Below are positions 1 to 7,164 of a stretch of DNA of 39,600 nucleotides, piece by piece; the first letter of the stretch is position 1; every line of letters begins with the position of its first letter. This stretch comes from Armatimonadota bacterium (GTDB lineage: Bacteria; Armatimonadota; Zipacnadia; Zipacnadales; VGFC01): contig VGFC01000014.1 of NCBI GenBank assembly GCA_016869045.1, positions 1 to 39,600 of the forward strand, in the 5' to 3' direction. The position numbers and the translations under genes are program-made. The notes beneath the pieces are model-generated. The model had not been told where the DNA came from and did no database searches. It was given only the letters and a program-made list of their open reading frames with translations.

Positions 1-3000
1 AGCAGGAAGGCCTCCAGGTGCCCCTCGGTCCACGTGTGGCTGTCGCTGAAGCCGGCCGTGGGGCTGCCGGCGTCCACGAAGCCCGCCGGGAAGTAGCTGC
101 CGGTGTGGCCGAGGCTGTGGGTGTACACGCCGCCCACGCGGTTGGGGTCGCTGTGGAAGTGCACCGTGTCCACGTCGCCGTTGTGGCGGGCCGCTTGCTC
201 GGCAGCGTAGTAGTAACGGGTGTCGCCCGTGCGCACGAAGTGCTGGAAGAACGCGTGCTGCGTGTCGTACTCGATGTTCCCCCAGTTGTACTTGCGCTCG
301 CCCCACCAATCGCCGAAGTTCAGCATCCCATAGGCCTTCGTGTCCTCACGGTCCTTCAGGTAGGCGGCGAACCCGCGGTCCATCGTCTCGTCGTAGATCG
401 TGGCCCAGAAGTCATCGCCAACCGGCATGTTCCCCCAGGCGCCCGTCGAGCGGGTCCACTCCGGGTCGGCGCAGGCCACCAGGGGGTTCCGGAAGGCCTG
501 CAGCGGCACGTCCTCGGGCATGCCCGCGATGAGGTACAGTTCGTGGGTCTTCGCGACGCCCTGCCGGAGCTTGTAGAGCCCATTCTGCAGGTAGTAGTAG
601 AGCTTCACCAACTCGACCCGGTCCCTCGACTCCTCGGCGTACTGGTCGTCGGTGAGCGGTGGCAGGAGGCCGATGTCGATCCCTTCGGCGCGAACGGCCA
701 GCGACTTGGGATACTGTTGCCAGAAGTCGCGAACGGCGACCGTCAGCGGCACGCCGGCCCCCATCGCCGACGCCCAGCCCGCGGCGCGGGTACCTGTGGC
801 GCCGGAGGAGAGCGCCCACCCGCTGTCGTGATGCTGGTAGAGCGTGTCGCCGACCAAGGCCGTCAAGGGTGGTGCGTCTGCGTCACCGCCGATCTGTGCG
901 CCGGTAGGTGAGCCCGCGAGGGCGGCGGTGAGAGATATGCTGCGGATTCCCGTGAAGTCCGCGTCCGGGCAATCGTTGCCGATGGTAAACAGCACACGCA
1001 CGAAGGCCTTGCCGCGATAGGCCGTCACGCGCGCTTCCCAGTCGAAGAGGTGCTTGGTCGGGTCGGCCTCGCTGACGAACTTGCCACCCAGCCGCACGAC
1101 GCAACGGACGGTGCCGTTCACCTCCAGACTCGTGCGAGCAGGATCGACCGTGAGGCGATAGCCTACCCGCTCTGCGTCCTGCAGGAGGCCGGTCAACTGG
1201 GGGCACGTCGGGCCGGGCGCCCCGGCTGGCGTCAGGCCGGCCAGGAGTTGGTGGGCCTCCTTGCCCGGCAGCTCGAAGGTTGCGGCGCCCGTGTTCACGG
1301 TGATCTGCTCGCCCTGCGCTCGCCCCATGGGTAGTGCTGCGCTGTCCGGCACCTGCACCTGCGCGCCGAGCTCAAGGGTCAGCGGCGTCCGCTCCTCAGG
1401 CCCGACCGTCGCGAGGAAGGTCAGCCCGAGCCACTTCACGGAGCCGTCGGGCCACAGGGCGCGCGGCTCGGTCTGCAGGATGAGCCACTTGCCGGCTGCG
1501 TCCGTGAGCCGCACCTGCTCGCCGGGCGTCAGGAGCCCTGACGGAAGCGCGACCCCCGTCTCGACAGGCCAGTCGGTGAGCGCCACGCCCGTGGCGTTCA
1601 GCACGCTCAGCGGCACGCGCACGAGGTCGGGCATCCGGCCCTTCCGCTTGGGCCTCTCCCCGGCGGTGAAGGTGACGGGCTTCGTCACCACCTCCTGCCC
1701 GGCGGGCGTGGTGGCGACCATGCGCGCGGAGTACCTCTGCCCGGGCTTCAGGTCGCGCAGGAAGACGCGATGGTTCGCGAGTAGCGCCGGCTCGGTGAGG
1801 CTCTGGTTGCGCGTGTCGCCCTGACCGTACTCGATCTTGCAGGCAGCCGGCCAGCTCGTGATCCACGTCAGCCGGACTTGGGTCGGGTCGCGGAGGAAGG
1901 GCGCGTGGAGTTGTGTCGCCTCCAGGTACGCGATCTCGAACTTGCGCGCGCGAACCTCGGGCTTCTCGGCAAGGAAGATGACCGACTCGACGCGATACCC
2001 GCCCGCAGCTTGGCCCGCGCGGAACTCGAGAGTCTCGTCCCCCGCGAATGCAATGGGCTCATCCATGAACAGCAGCTTGGTCTTGTTGTCATCATCATCG
2101 GCGATCGCGAGGCCCTTGCGCTCGCCGCCGACATAGAGCGCGTACTTCTCCGCGCCCCCCTCGTCGCGCACGAAGATGCCGGGCCGGTACGTGCCCTTCG
2201 GAGCCTTGACGCGGATCGCGGCGGGAGCACCCGTACGGCGCGCCGACCACTCCCGGTATTCGTCGTCGGACATGGTGAAGCGATCCAGCTCGCACTCGTT
2301 CACCGGGATGTGCACGTTCTTCGGGTCTGCTCTGAGGCGCTCGATCAGGTCCTCGCCGCGCGTCATCGTCATGTGCAGGCTTTCGGTGAGGTCGTCATCG
2401 GTCATGATCTTCTCACGCCCCGATTCCCCGGCTCCCCTCGCGTCGAGCCAGCCGGTAGAGTCCACCCCGACATGCGGCTCCCGCTTCTCTGAGAGCACCG
2501 ACAGCCGATAGCTCGATTGCCCGGTGTCCTGCTTCAGCTTCACGTCGAAGGTGCAGTAGAGCCGCTTGCCATCGACCGCGAAGCGAGGCAGAGGCCCGGC
2601 ACTCGTCTGGCCGTCCGGCGCGTACTGCGTGCACGAGCCGCCACCGAGGGAGAAGTGCAACTGGTAGTCGGTGCCCTCGACGCCCTGCTTGCGGCCCGTG
2701 GCCGGATCGTTGTCCGCATCGACGTACAGGATCACGATCGCGTTGTCCGCGAGGAAGTCCTCCATGAACTCAAGGCACCACACGAACCGGTCCTGCCCGG
2801 CGTTGCCGAACAAGACGCGCGTGAGGTCATACCCCGGGGCATACTGCTCCCGCTCCGCGCCCTCACCGGTCGGGTCCTCGGCGATGGCCACGAGTTCGTC
2901 GGCCACCTTCGGATCGGTCGCGAGCTTCTGTTCGACCGCATCCGACAGGCCATCGCCATCCGAGTCCTGCGCGAGGAGCGCGCTGCCGTAGAGCGCAAGC

Positions 3001-3047
3001 GCGAGCCCTGTTGCTGCAGCCAACAGCCCAGTCCGAGAGCGTTGCAT
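1..3047 (-). CDS. Secreted YetA/PcRGLX-like (exo-rhamnogalacturonan lyase-like) protein, 3' end outside window
   Basis: Continuous reading frame from an ATG at 3047 to the left edge (about 1,015 codons) with no stop; the C-terminus is missing. The start is supported by GGGAGGGTG just upstream and a signal peptide (residues 1-26, ending SALLAQ). Next comes a calcium-loop-like segment DSDGDGLSD (about 27-35), a beta-rich binding-type region (about 50-200), an Fn3-like segment (about 380-462), then a RIFT-barrel-like domain from about 470 containing LTDAAGKW and LWPDGSVKWL. The last part seen (about 900 onward) has NWGNIEYDTQHAFF, RTGDTRYY, DVDTVHFH and HTWTEG, which resemble the helical catalytic region of YetA/PcRGLX polysaccharide lyases. 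The family suggests cleavage of rhamnogalacturonan or a related polymer outside the cytoplasm. The family assignment comes from motif recall and the exact substrate is inference. Confidence 0.8.
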   Translation of the reverse strand, partial: MQRSRTGLLAAATGLALALYGSALLAQDSDGDGLSDAVEQKLATDPKVADELVAIAEDPTGEGAEREQYAPGYDLTRVLFGNAGQDRFVWCLEFMEDFLADNAIVILYVDADNDPATGRKQGVEGTDYQLHFSLGGGSCTQYAPDGQTSAGPLPRFAVDGKRLYCTFDVKLKQDTGQSSYRLSVLSEKREPHVGVDSTGWLDARGAGESGREKIMTDDDLTESLHMTMTRGEDLIERLRADPKNVHIPVNECELDRFTMSDDEYREWSARRTGAPAAIRVKAPKGTYRPGIFVRDEGGAEKYALYVGGERKGLAIADDDDNKTKLLFMDEPIAFAGDETLEFRAGQAAGGYRVESVIFLAEKPEVRARKFEIAYLEATQLHAPFLRDPTQVRLTWITSWPAACKIEYGQGDTRNQSLTEPALLANHRVFLRDLKPGQRYSARMVATTPAGQEVVTKPVTFTAGERPKRKGRMPDLVRVPLSVLNATGVALTDWPVETGVALPSGLLTPGEQVRLTDAAGKWLILQTEPRALWPDGSVKWLGLTFLATVGPEERTPLTLELGAQVQVPDSAALPMGRAQGEQITVNTGAATFELPGKEAHQLLAGLTPAGAPGPTCPQLTGLLQDAERVGYRLTVDPARTSLEVNGTVRCVVRLGGKFVSEADPTKHLFDWEARVTAYRGKAFVRVLFTIGNDCPDADFTGIRSISLTAALAGSPTGAQIGGDADAPPLTALVGDTLYQHHDSGWALSSGATGTRAAGWASAMGAGVPLTVAVRDFWQQYPKSLAVRAEGIDIGLLPPLTDDQYAEESRDRVELVKLYYYLQNGLYKLRQGVAKTHELYLIAGMPEDVPLQAFRNPLVACADPEWTRSTGAWGNMPVGDDFWATIYDETMDRGFAAYLKDREDTKAYGMLNFGDWWGERKYNWGNIEYDTQHAFFQHFVRTGDTRYYYAAEQAARHNGDVDTVHFHSDPNRVGGVYTHSLGHTGSYFPAGFVDAGSPTAGFSDSHTWTEGHLEAFL

Positions 3048-3200
3048 CTTCACCCTCCCCCATTCCTCCGAAGTGCCGACCTTGATAGGTCCTCTTCCGC
3101 AGGAGTGCGCTAGGACCTGCCTGGCTCGCGCAACGCGGGTACCGCGCAGCAAGTGCCGGCTGCGCCTGTCGGTTAGGGCGCGAGCAGCCGTCCTGAGTGG

Positions 3201-5612
3201 TCAGGGTCCCTGAGTGCGGGACGGCCCCCATGCATACACCAGCTGCGCCGTCGCCTTGCAGCCACGATCCGCGGTTAACCTGACCCAGTGTGCGCTGTAG
3301 TCATCGGGGAAGTGGTGCACCTGCGTCGTGCCGGGAGGCACGGTGGTTCGTCGGTACTTGTGCCATGTGCCATCGCCGACGAAGTCCACCTGGACCGTGA
3401 AGGTCACGTCGGCATCTGCGTTGTGCGAGAGTTCGAGCGTCTTGCGGTCGTAGCCCGTCATGAGGTATGGGTCGGAGGGCACGCCGGCCTGCACGGGAGT
3501 GTCGCGCCAGGGGCCGCCCACGCCGCGCGGTTTGCCGAAGCGCCACAGGTCATCCACGTTGCCGAACCACAGGCCGGTCTGGCCGTCGTCTGAGGCGAAG
3601 TAATGGCCGTCGGGCTTGGCGTCCGCGAGGTTGCCGGCGATCACCAGCATCCCCCGCCACGAGCAGAAGTCCGCGATCATCCGGTTGTGAGTGCAGATGG
3701 GGCGGAGTCCGGCGATCCCGCCGGACGACTCGCGCGGCAGTTCGTAGATCGTCCCGCAGCAGTTCAGCAGGCTGCGTTCGGTGACCACTTCCCGGATGCC
3801 GCGCGGCCAGCCCTCGGGCCAGGGCGCATCGTAGCCCGGACCGCTCTTCGGCAGCCGCCAGCGCGTGCCGGCGGCATCGATGAGGATCGCTGAGGCCGAA
3901 TCGACGGCGAAGTCCGGCTCACCGAGGGCGGCCTTGGTCCGTAGCCAACCGCCGGCCTTTGGATCGTCCACCTTCCGCAGCTTCATCTCGGGGCCGATCT
4001 CATAGTAGCCGAGGTCACGGCGCGTGCCGTCAGCCTCCACGCGCTGCGCCAGGTAGTGCAGCGTACCGAGGTCCTCGCCGCGCGGCCGGATGACGCCCGT
4101 CGTGCGCGGAACGGAACCGATGGGCGCGAGGCTGGCGAACATGCGGCTATCGAGTTCGCGATCCTCCGGCAGGAAGTGGAAGTAGGCCGTCGCGTTCGGG
4201 CAATCGTGGTCTGCCGTCAGGCGCATCCACTCGCCGCGCAGGTCCGTCGGGAGCACGAGGTAGGTGTATCCCCTCGCCGGCACGGTCACCCGGCGGTACT
4301 CGCGCCACTCCCCCACTCCCCGGCCGGATAGCTCAAGCGTGAACGTGACTGGCGCCGCGCTCGTGTGGCTGAGATGCAGGACGCGCTTCGTGAAGCCCGC
4401 GATGAGGAAGGGATCGCTCGGCATGTCTGCCCGCACGCTGTCATTGACCCACGGCCCGCCCCAACCTGCCGGAGGGCCGAACCGGCGGAGGTCCTCCGGC
4501 ACGCCGAACCACAGGTTGGACTGCGCCTGGCCGGCGAGGGGGTTGTCGAAGAGCGAGGTGTCGTTGCAGGCGAACACCAGCCGGCCGTTCCAGTCACAGA
4601 AGTCCACCACCATCTTCAGGTAGGTCGAGAGGGGTCGCAGGCCGCTCGTGTCCGCCGCCGAGAAGCCGGGCGGGAAGTTCCAGAACATGCCGTGCATGGT
4701 CATCAGCATCCGCCCGTCGCCGATCTCGCGGATGCGCGGCCATTCCGTGTACCAACCGTGTCCGGCGTCGTGGGTATGGCTCGCCTTCGGCAGGCGGAAG
4801 GTGTACCACTTGCCGCCGTCAAGCAGCTTCACGATCACCGAGCGCCTGTCCCAGCCGGTCGCCCAGAGGGGGCTGTCGTCATTCGGCGCCCCGAAGATGC
4901 CACCAGGCCCGGTGACCTCGCAGAACTGCTTGCGCTCTATCACCTGCCACTCGCGACCATCCCACTCTACGAGCGCCCCCGTGGGCCCTGCGTAGCTGTG
5001 GTCCTTGGTCCACTCGTCGTACCAGCCCCACTCGCCGTTGTTGGCCAAGACGACCCGCTCCTGGCTTGTGTAGCCACCCTTTCCGTGCGAACCCGGGATG
5101 GCGTGTTGATCGAACAGATGTTTCACGTGAAACACTGACACATCGACCTCGTACAGCGCGCCCTCCATGTCGAAGACGTACACCTTGCCTGCCGGGTCCG
5201 TCAGGTGGCGCATGGTCGCGGTCGGCCGGCCGGGCATCTCAGAGTACGGGATGGCCCGGACGTTCCCCGTGCGGTCGATGAGGTACGGGCCGATCATCAG
5301 TTGGCCGGACTCACGATGGACCATCCGGTTCGCGGGCGTGCCGCCGATGCTCTCGGGGCGCGCGGTGCGCTGCAGGTCAGAAGACAGCTCGTAGAGCTTG
5401 TCCTCGCTGCCCTCCGGCGCATGGGGGGAGTAGGTGAGGAACCAGAGCCGCCCGGCCCAGGGAACAACCGCCCCGATGCCGCACTCCATCGAGCGGCTGA
5501 ACACGGCAAGGTGCGGGTAGATGCCGCTGACGCACGGCGGCTCGTCTCCGTCCCCGTGGGCGGCGCAACAGAGAAGCAGGAACAGGCACAGGACGAGCAG
5601 GCAGGCAGTCAT
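3201..5612 (-). CDS. Large secreted protein with two internal homologous halves; function unknown
   Basis: About 803 aa from the ATG at 5612. An upstream in-frame TTG (5681) would extend the ORF through a strong hairpin and is less likely. The N-terminus (TACLLVLCLFLLLCC) is an export signal, so the product acts outside the cytoplasm. Two stretches resemble each other. Copy A (about residues 323-495) has VDFCDWNGRLV, NLWFG, DLRRFG, GGPW, SDPFLIAG and WMRLTADHDC. Copy B (about 635-800) has ADFCSWRGMLV, GLWFG, DLWRFG, GGPW, SDPYLMTG and WVRLTADRGC. This points to an internal duplication, perhaps of a beta-propeller or adhesive module. I do not recognise a catalytic motif or a characterised family. 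The coding sequence contains a perfect parS site (5119-5134), translated as VFHVKH. It lies downstream of the pseudopilin gene on the same strand. Confidence 0.75.
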   Translation of the reverse strand: MTACLLVLCLFLLLCCAAHGDGDEPPCVSGIYPHLAVFSRSMECGIGAVVPWAGRLWFLTYSPHAPEGSEDKLYELSSDLQRTARPESIGGTPANRMVHRESGQLMIGPYLIDRTGNVRAIPYSEMPGRPTATMRHLTDPAGKVYVFDMEGALYEVDVSVFHVKHLFDQHAIPGSHGKGGYTSQERVVLANNGEWGWYDEWTKDHSYAGPTGALVEWDGREWQVIERKQFCEVTGPGGIFGAPNDDSPLWATGWDRRSVIVKLLDGGKWYTFRLPKASHTHDAGHGWYTEWPRIREIGDGRMLMTMHGMFWNFPPGFSAADTSGLRPLSTYLKMVVDFCDWNGRLVFACNDTSLFDNPLAGQAQSNLWFGVPEDLRRFGPPAGWGGPWVNDSVRADMPSDPFLIAGFTKRVLHLSHTSAAPVTFTLELSGRGVGEWREYRRVTVPARGYTYLVLPTDLRGEWMRLTADHDCPNATAYFHFLPEDRELDSRMFASLAPIGSVPRTTGVIRPRGEDLGTLHYLAQRVEADGTRRDLGYYEIGPEMKLRKVDDPKAGGWLRTKAALGEPDFAVDSASAILIDAAGTRWRLPKSGPGYDAPWPEGWPRGIREVVTERSLLNCCGTIYELPRESSGGIAGLRPICTHNRMIADFCSWRGMLVIAGNLADAKPDGHYFASDDGQTGLWFGNVDDLWRFGKPRGVGGPWRDTPVQAGVPSDPYLMTGYDRKTLELSHNADADVTFTVQVDFVGDGTWHKYRRTTVPPGTTQVHHFPDDYSAHWVRLTADRGCKATAQLVYAWGPSRTQGP
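5119..5134. promoter_or_regulatory. parS: parS centromere site (ParB/Spo0J binding)
   Basis: TGTTTCACGTGAAACA is a perfect 16-bp palindrome identical to the widely conserved bacterial parS consensus. ParB nucleates on such sites, which usually cluster around the chromosome origin. It lies inside the secreted-protein gene, as is common for parS. I found no second copy in the window. Identity is read directly from the sequence; use as a centromere is inference from the consensus. Confidence 0.9.
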
Positions 5613-5640
5613 GGCCCACCGGTTCGCCACACATGGCTGT

Positions 5641-5672
5641 CGTGCCTGCAGCTTACCAGAGCTGCAGGCACG
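5641..5672. other. Perfect 13-bp inverted repeat, terminator-like hairpin without U-tract
   Basis: The arms at 5641-5653 and 5660-5672 (CGTGCCTGCAGCT and its exact complement) enclose a 6-nt loop. It sits between the stop of the pseudopilin gene and the start of the next gene. No T-run follows on either strand, so it could be a factor-assisted terminator, an RNA processing or stability hairpin, or a protein site. Confidence 0.6.
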
Positions 5673-5700
5673 AAAGGGCAAGGCTCACAGGCCTTGTGGG

Positions 5701-6219
5701 CTACTTCAGCTTGGGGAACTGCGCCTTGAGGACGAACCGTGGCACGCCGTCGGCGAAGAGGATGTTAGCACCGTCCAGATGCGTGCACGGGAGCTTGCTG
5801 TCCACCAGGCACAGGTCCGCGAGCAGCCAGATCTTGTTCGCGTCCTCGATCTCTGACATCCGCTTCCCGCCCAGCGTGCTGTTGTAGACGTAAGTGATCT
5901 TGTGCTCCTGGAGCTTGACGGGCGCGCAGGGGCAGAGCCACGCAAGGTGCTCGACCTTCGGGCCCATGAGCTTGGGCAGGCTATCGGCAGTCGTGGTGGT
6001 CTTGGGGAAGAAGCACGCCTTGGGCAGCGGCTGGTCGCGGAGGTCCTCGAGCATGAAGGTCTGCCCGATCACCTGCAGGTGCTGGAGACAGACCTCCTTC
6101 TGCGCCTCGTTCTTCGGGTTCAGGAAGGCGTTGCCGCCGCCCATGCCCGCGATGAGCGTCACCGTCGTCATCACCTCGGCCAGCGTGAAGCCACGTCGGT
6201 TCGTGAGCCGTCGAGCCAT
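5701..6219 (-). CDS. Type II/IV pseudopilin-like protein (DUF1559-like)
   Basis: About 172 aa from the ATG at 6219, which follows a GGGAGGAGG ribosome site; an in-frame ATG at 6228 is the alternative. The N-terminus RRGFTLAEV is a prepilin peptidase motif with Gly at -1, Phe at +1 and Glu at +5. The helix after it is short and glycine-rich (LIAGMGGGNAF), weaker than in typical pilins. The C-terminus has HLDGANILFADGVPRF, close to the H-x9-DG signature of the DUF1559 family common in planctomycete-like bacteria. Cysteines at CLQHL and CPCAP could form disulfides. The expected role is an exported, membrane-anchored pilin-like subunit. The assembly machine is not in the window, apart from a distant secretin gene at 37.3 kb. 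The partner and substrate are unknown. Confidence 0.8.
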   Translation of the reverse strand: MARRLTNRRGFTLAEVMTTVTLIAGMGGGNAFLNPKNEAQKEVCLQHLQVIGQTFMLEDLRDQPLPKACFFPKTTTTADSLPKLMGPKVEHLAWLCPCAPVKLQEHKITYVYNSTLGGKRMSEIEDANKIWLLADLCLVDSKLPCTHLDGANILFADGVPRFVLKAQFPKLK

Positions 6220-6408
6220 GGTCGTCATGCCTCCTCCCGGGCCTGAGCCCGTTCTGTGCACTTGGATGGCTTGTACCACGACTATGGCGCGGGGTCACAT
6301 CACGTTGGGGGATGCTACCGAGTCCCGTGTACCTTGGGGAACAAGGAGGGAGCTCGTGGGGCGGGGCGGTGCGACAAGCGGGGATCGCCCGCAGGAGGGT
6401 CGGAGAGC

Positions 6409-7143
6409 CTACATACCCTCGAACAGCCGGACCGCCATGCTGGTCGGCAGGCCGGCATCGATGATGGCCTGGGCGGCGGCCTCGATGTCGTACTTCACGC
6501 GCCGGAGCTCGATCTCCTCAAGCTGGTCGTCGTAGATGGCATACGAGGCGAGGGGATTCCCGTCACGCGGCTGACCCACGGCGCCGGGGTTCACGAGGTA
6601 CGTGCCGTCGAGTGACACCTTCACGACGCCGCCGGCGGGCGACATGGTGCCGTCGCCCCGGGGCGGGTCAACCTCGCGGTAGAACCAGCAGGCATAGTGC
6701 GTATGGCCCAGGAAGCCCACATGCGTGGTGAGCAGTTGGAGGGTCGGCAGCGCGCCCTGCCAGGAGTAGATGTACTCGTCGCGCTCGGTCAGCGAGCCGT
6801 GGCAGAGCGTGACGCTCTCCACCTTGCGCGTTCCCGGGAAGCTCTTGAGCCAGCGCCGGTTGGCCTCGGTGAGCCGGTCTCGCGTCCAGAGGATGCACTT
6901 GCGGGCCTGCGGGGTGAAGCAGTTCTCGGCGCCGTTCTCGATGGCCGCCAGGTCGTGGTTCCCCATCACGGAGAGGACCTTCCGCTCCCGCAGCAGGTCA
7001 CAGCAGTCGTTCGGCCAGGCGCCGTAGCCCACGATGTCACCGAGGCACACGATGCGGTGCACGTGCCGGCCGTCGATCTCCGCCAGCACGGCCTCCAGGG
7101 CGGGTAGGTTCCCGTGTATGTCCGAAATGATGGCGAGCTTCAA
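6409..7143 (-). CDS. Calcineurin-like metallophosphoesterase (YfcE/MJ0936-type)
   Basis: 244 aa. All metallophosphoesterase motifs are visible in order: SDIHGN (residues 8-13), GDIVGYG, GNHD, CHGS and GHTHYACW. These supply the di-metal site of the calcineurin-like fold. The length matches single-domain cytoplasmic phosphodiesterases and phosphatases of the YfcE/MJ0936 kind. The start is a TTG, chosen because GGAG lies 9 nt upstream and the first residues MKLAIISD fit the family exactly. It lies 21 nt downstream of the M48 protease gene, so it is probably the last gene of the M42-M48 operon. The physiological substrate cannot be told from sequence. Confidence 0.9.
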   Translation of the reverse strand: MKLAIISDIHGNLPALEAVLAEIDGRHVHRIVCLGDIVGYGAWPNDCCDLLRERKVLSVMGNHDLAAIENGAENCFTPQARKCILWTRDRLTEANRRWLKSFPGTRKVESVTLCHGSLTERDEYIYSWQGALPTLQLLTTHVGFLGHTHYACWFYREVDPPRGDGTMSPAGGVVKVSLDGTYLVNPGAVGQPRDGNPLASYAIYDDQLEEIELRRVKYDIEAAAQAIIDAGLPTSMAVRLFEGM

Positions 7144-7164
7144 GAGTCGAACTCCGTGTGATGC

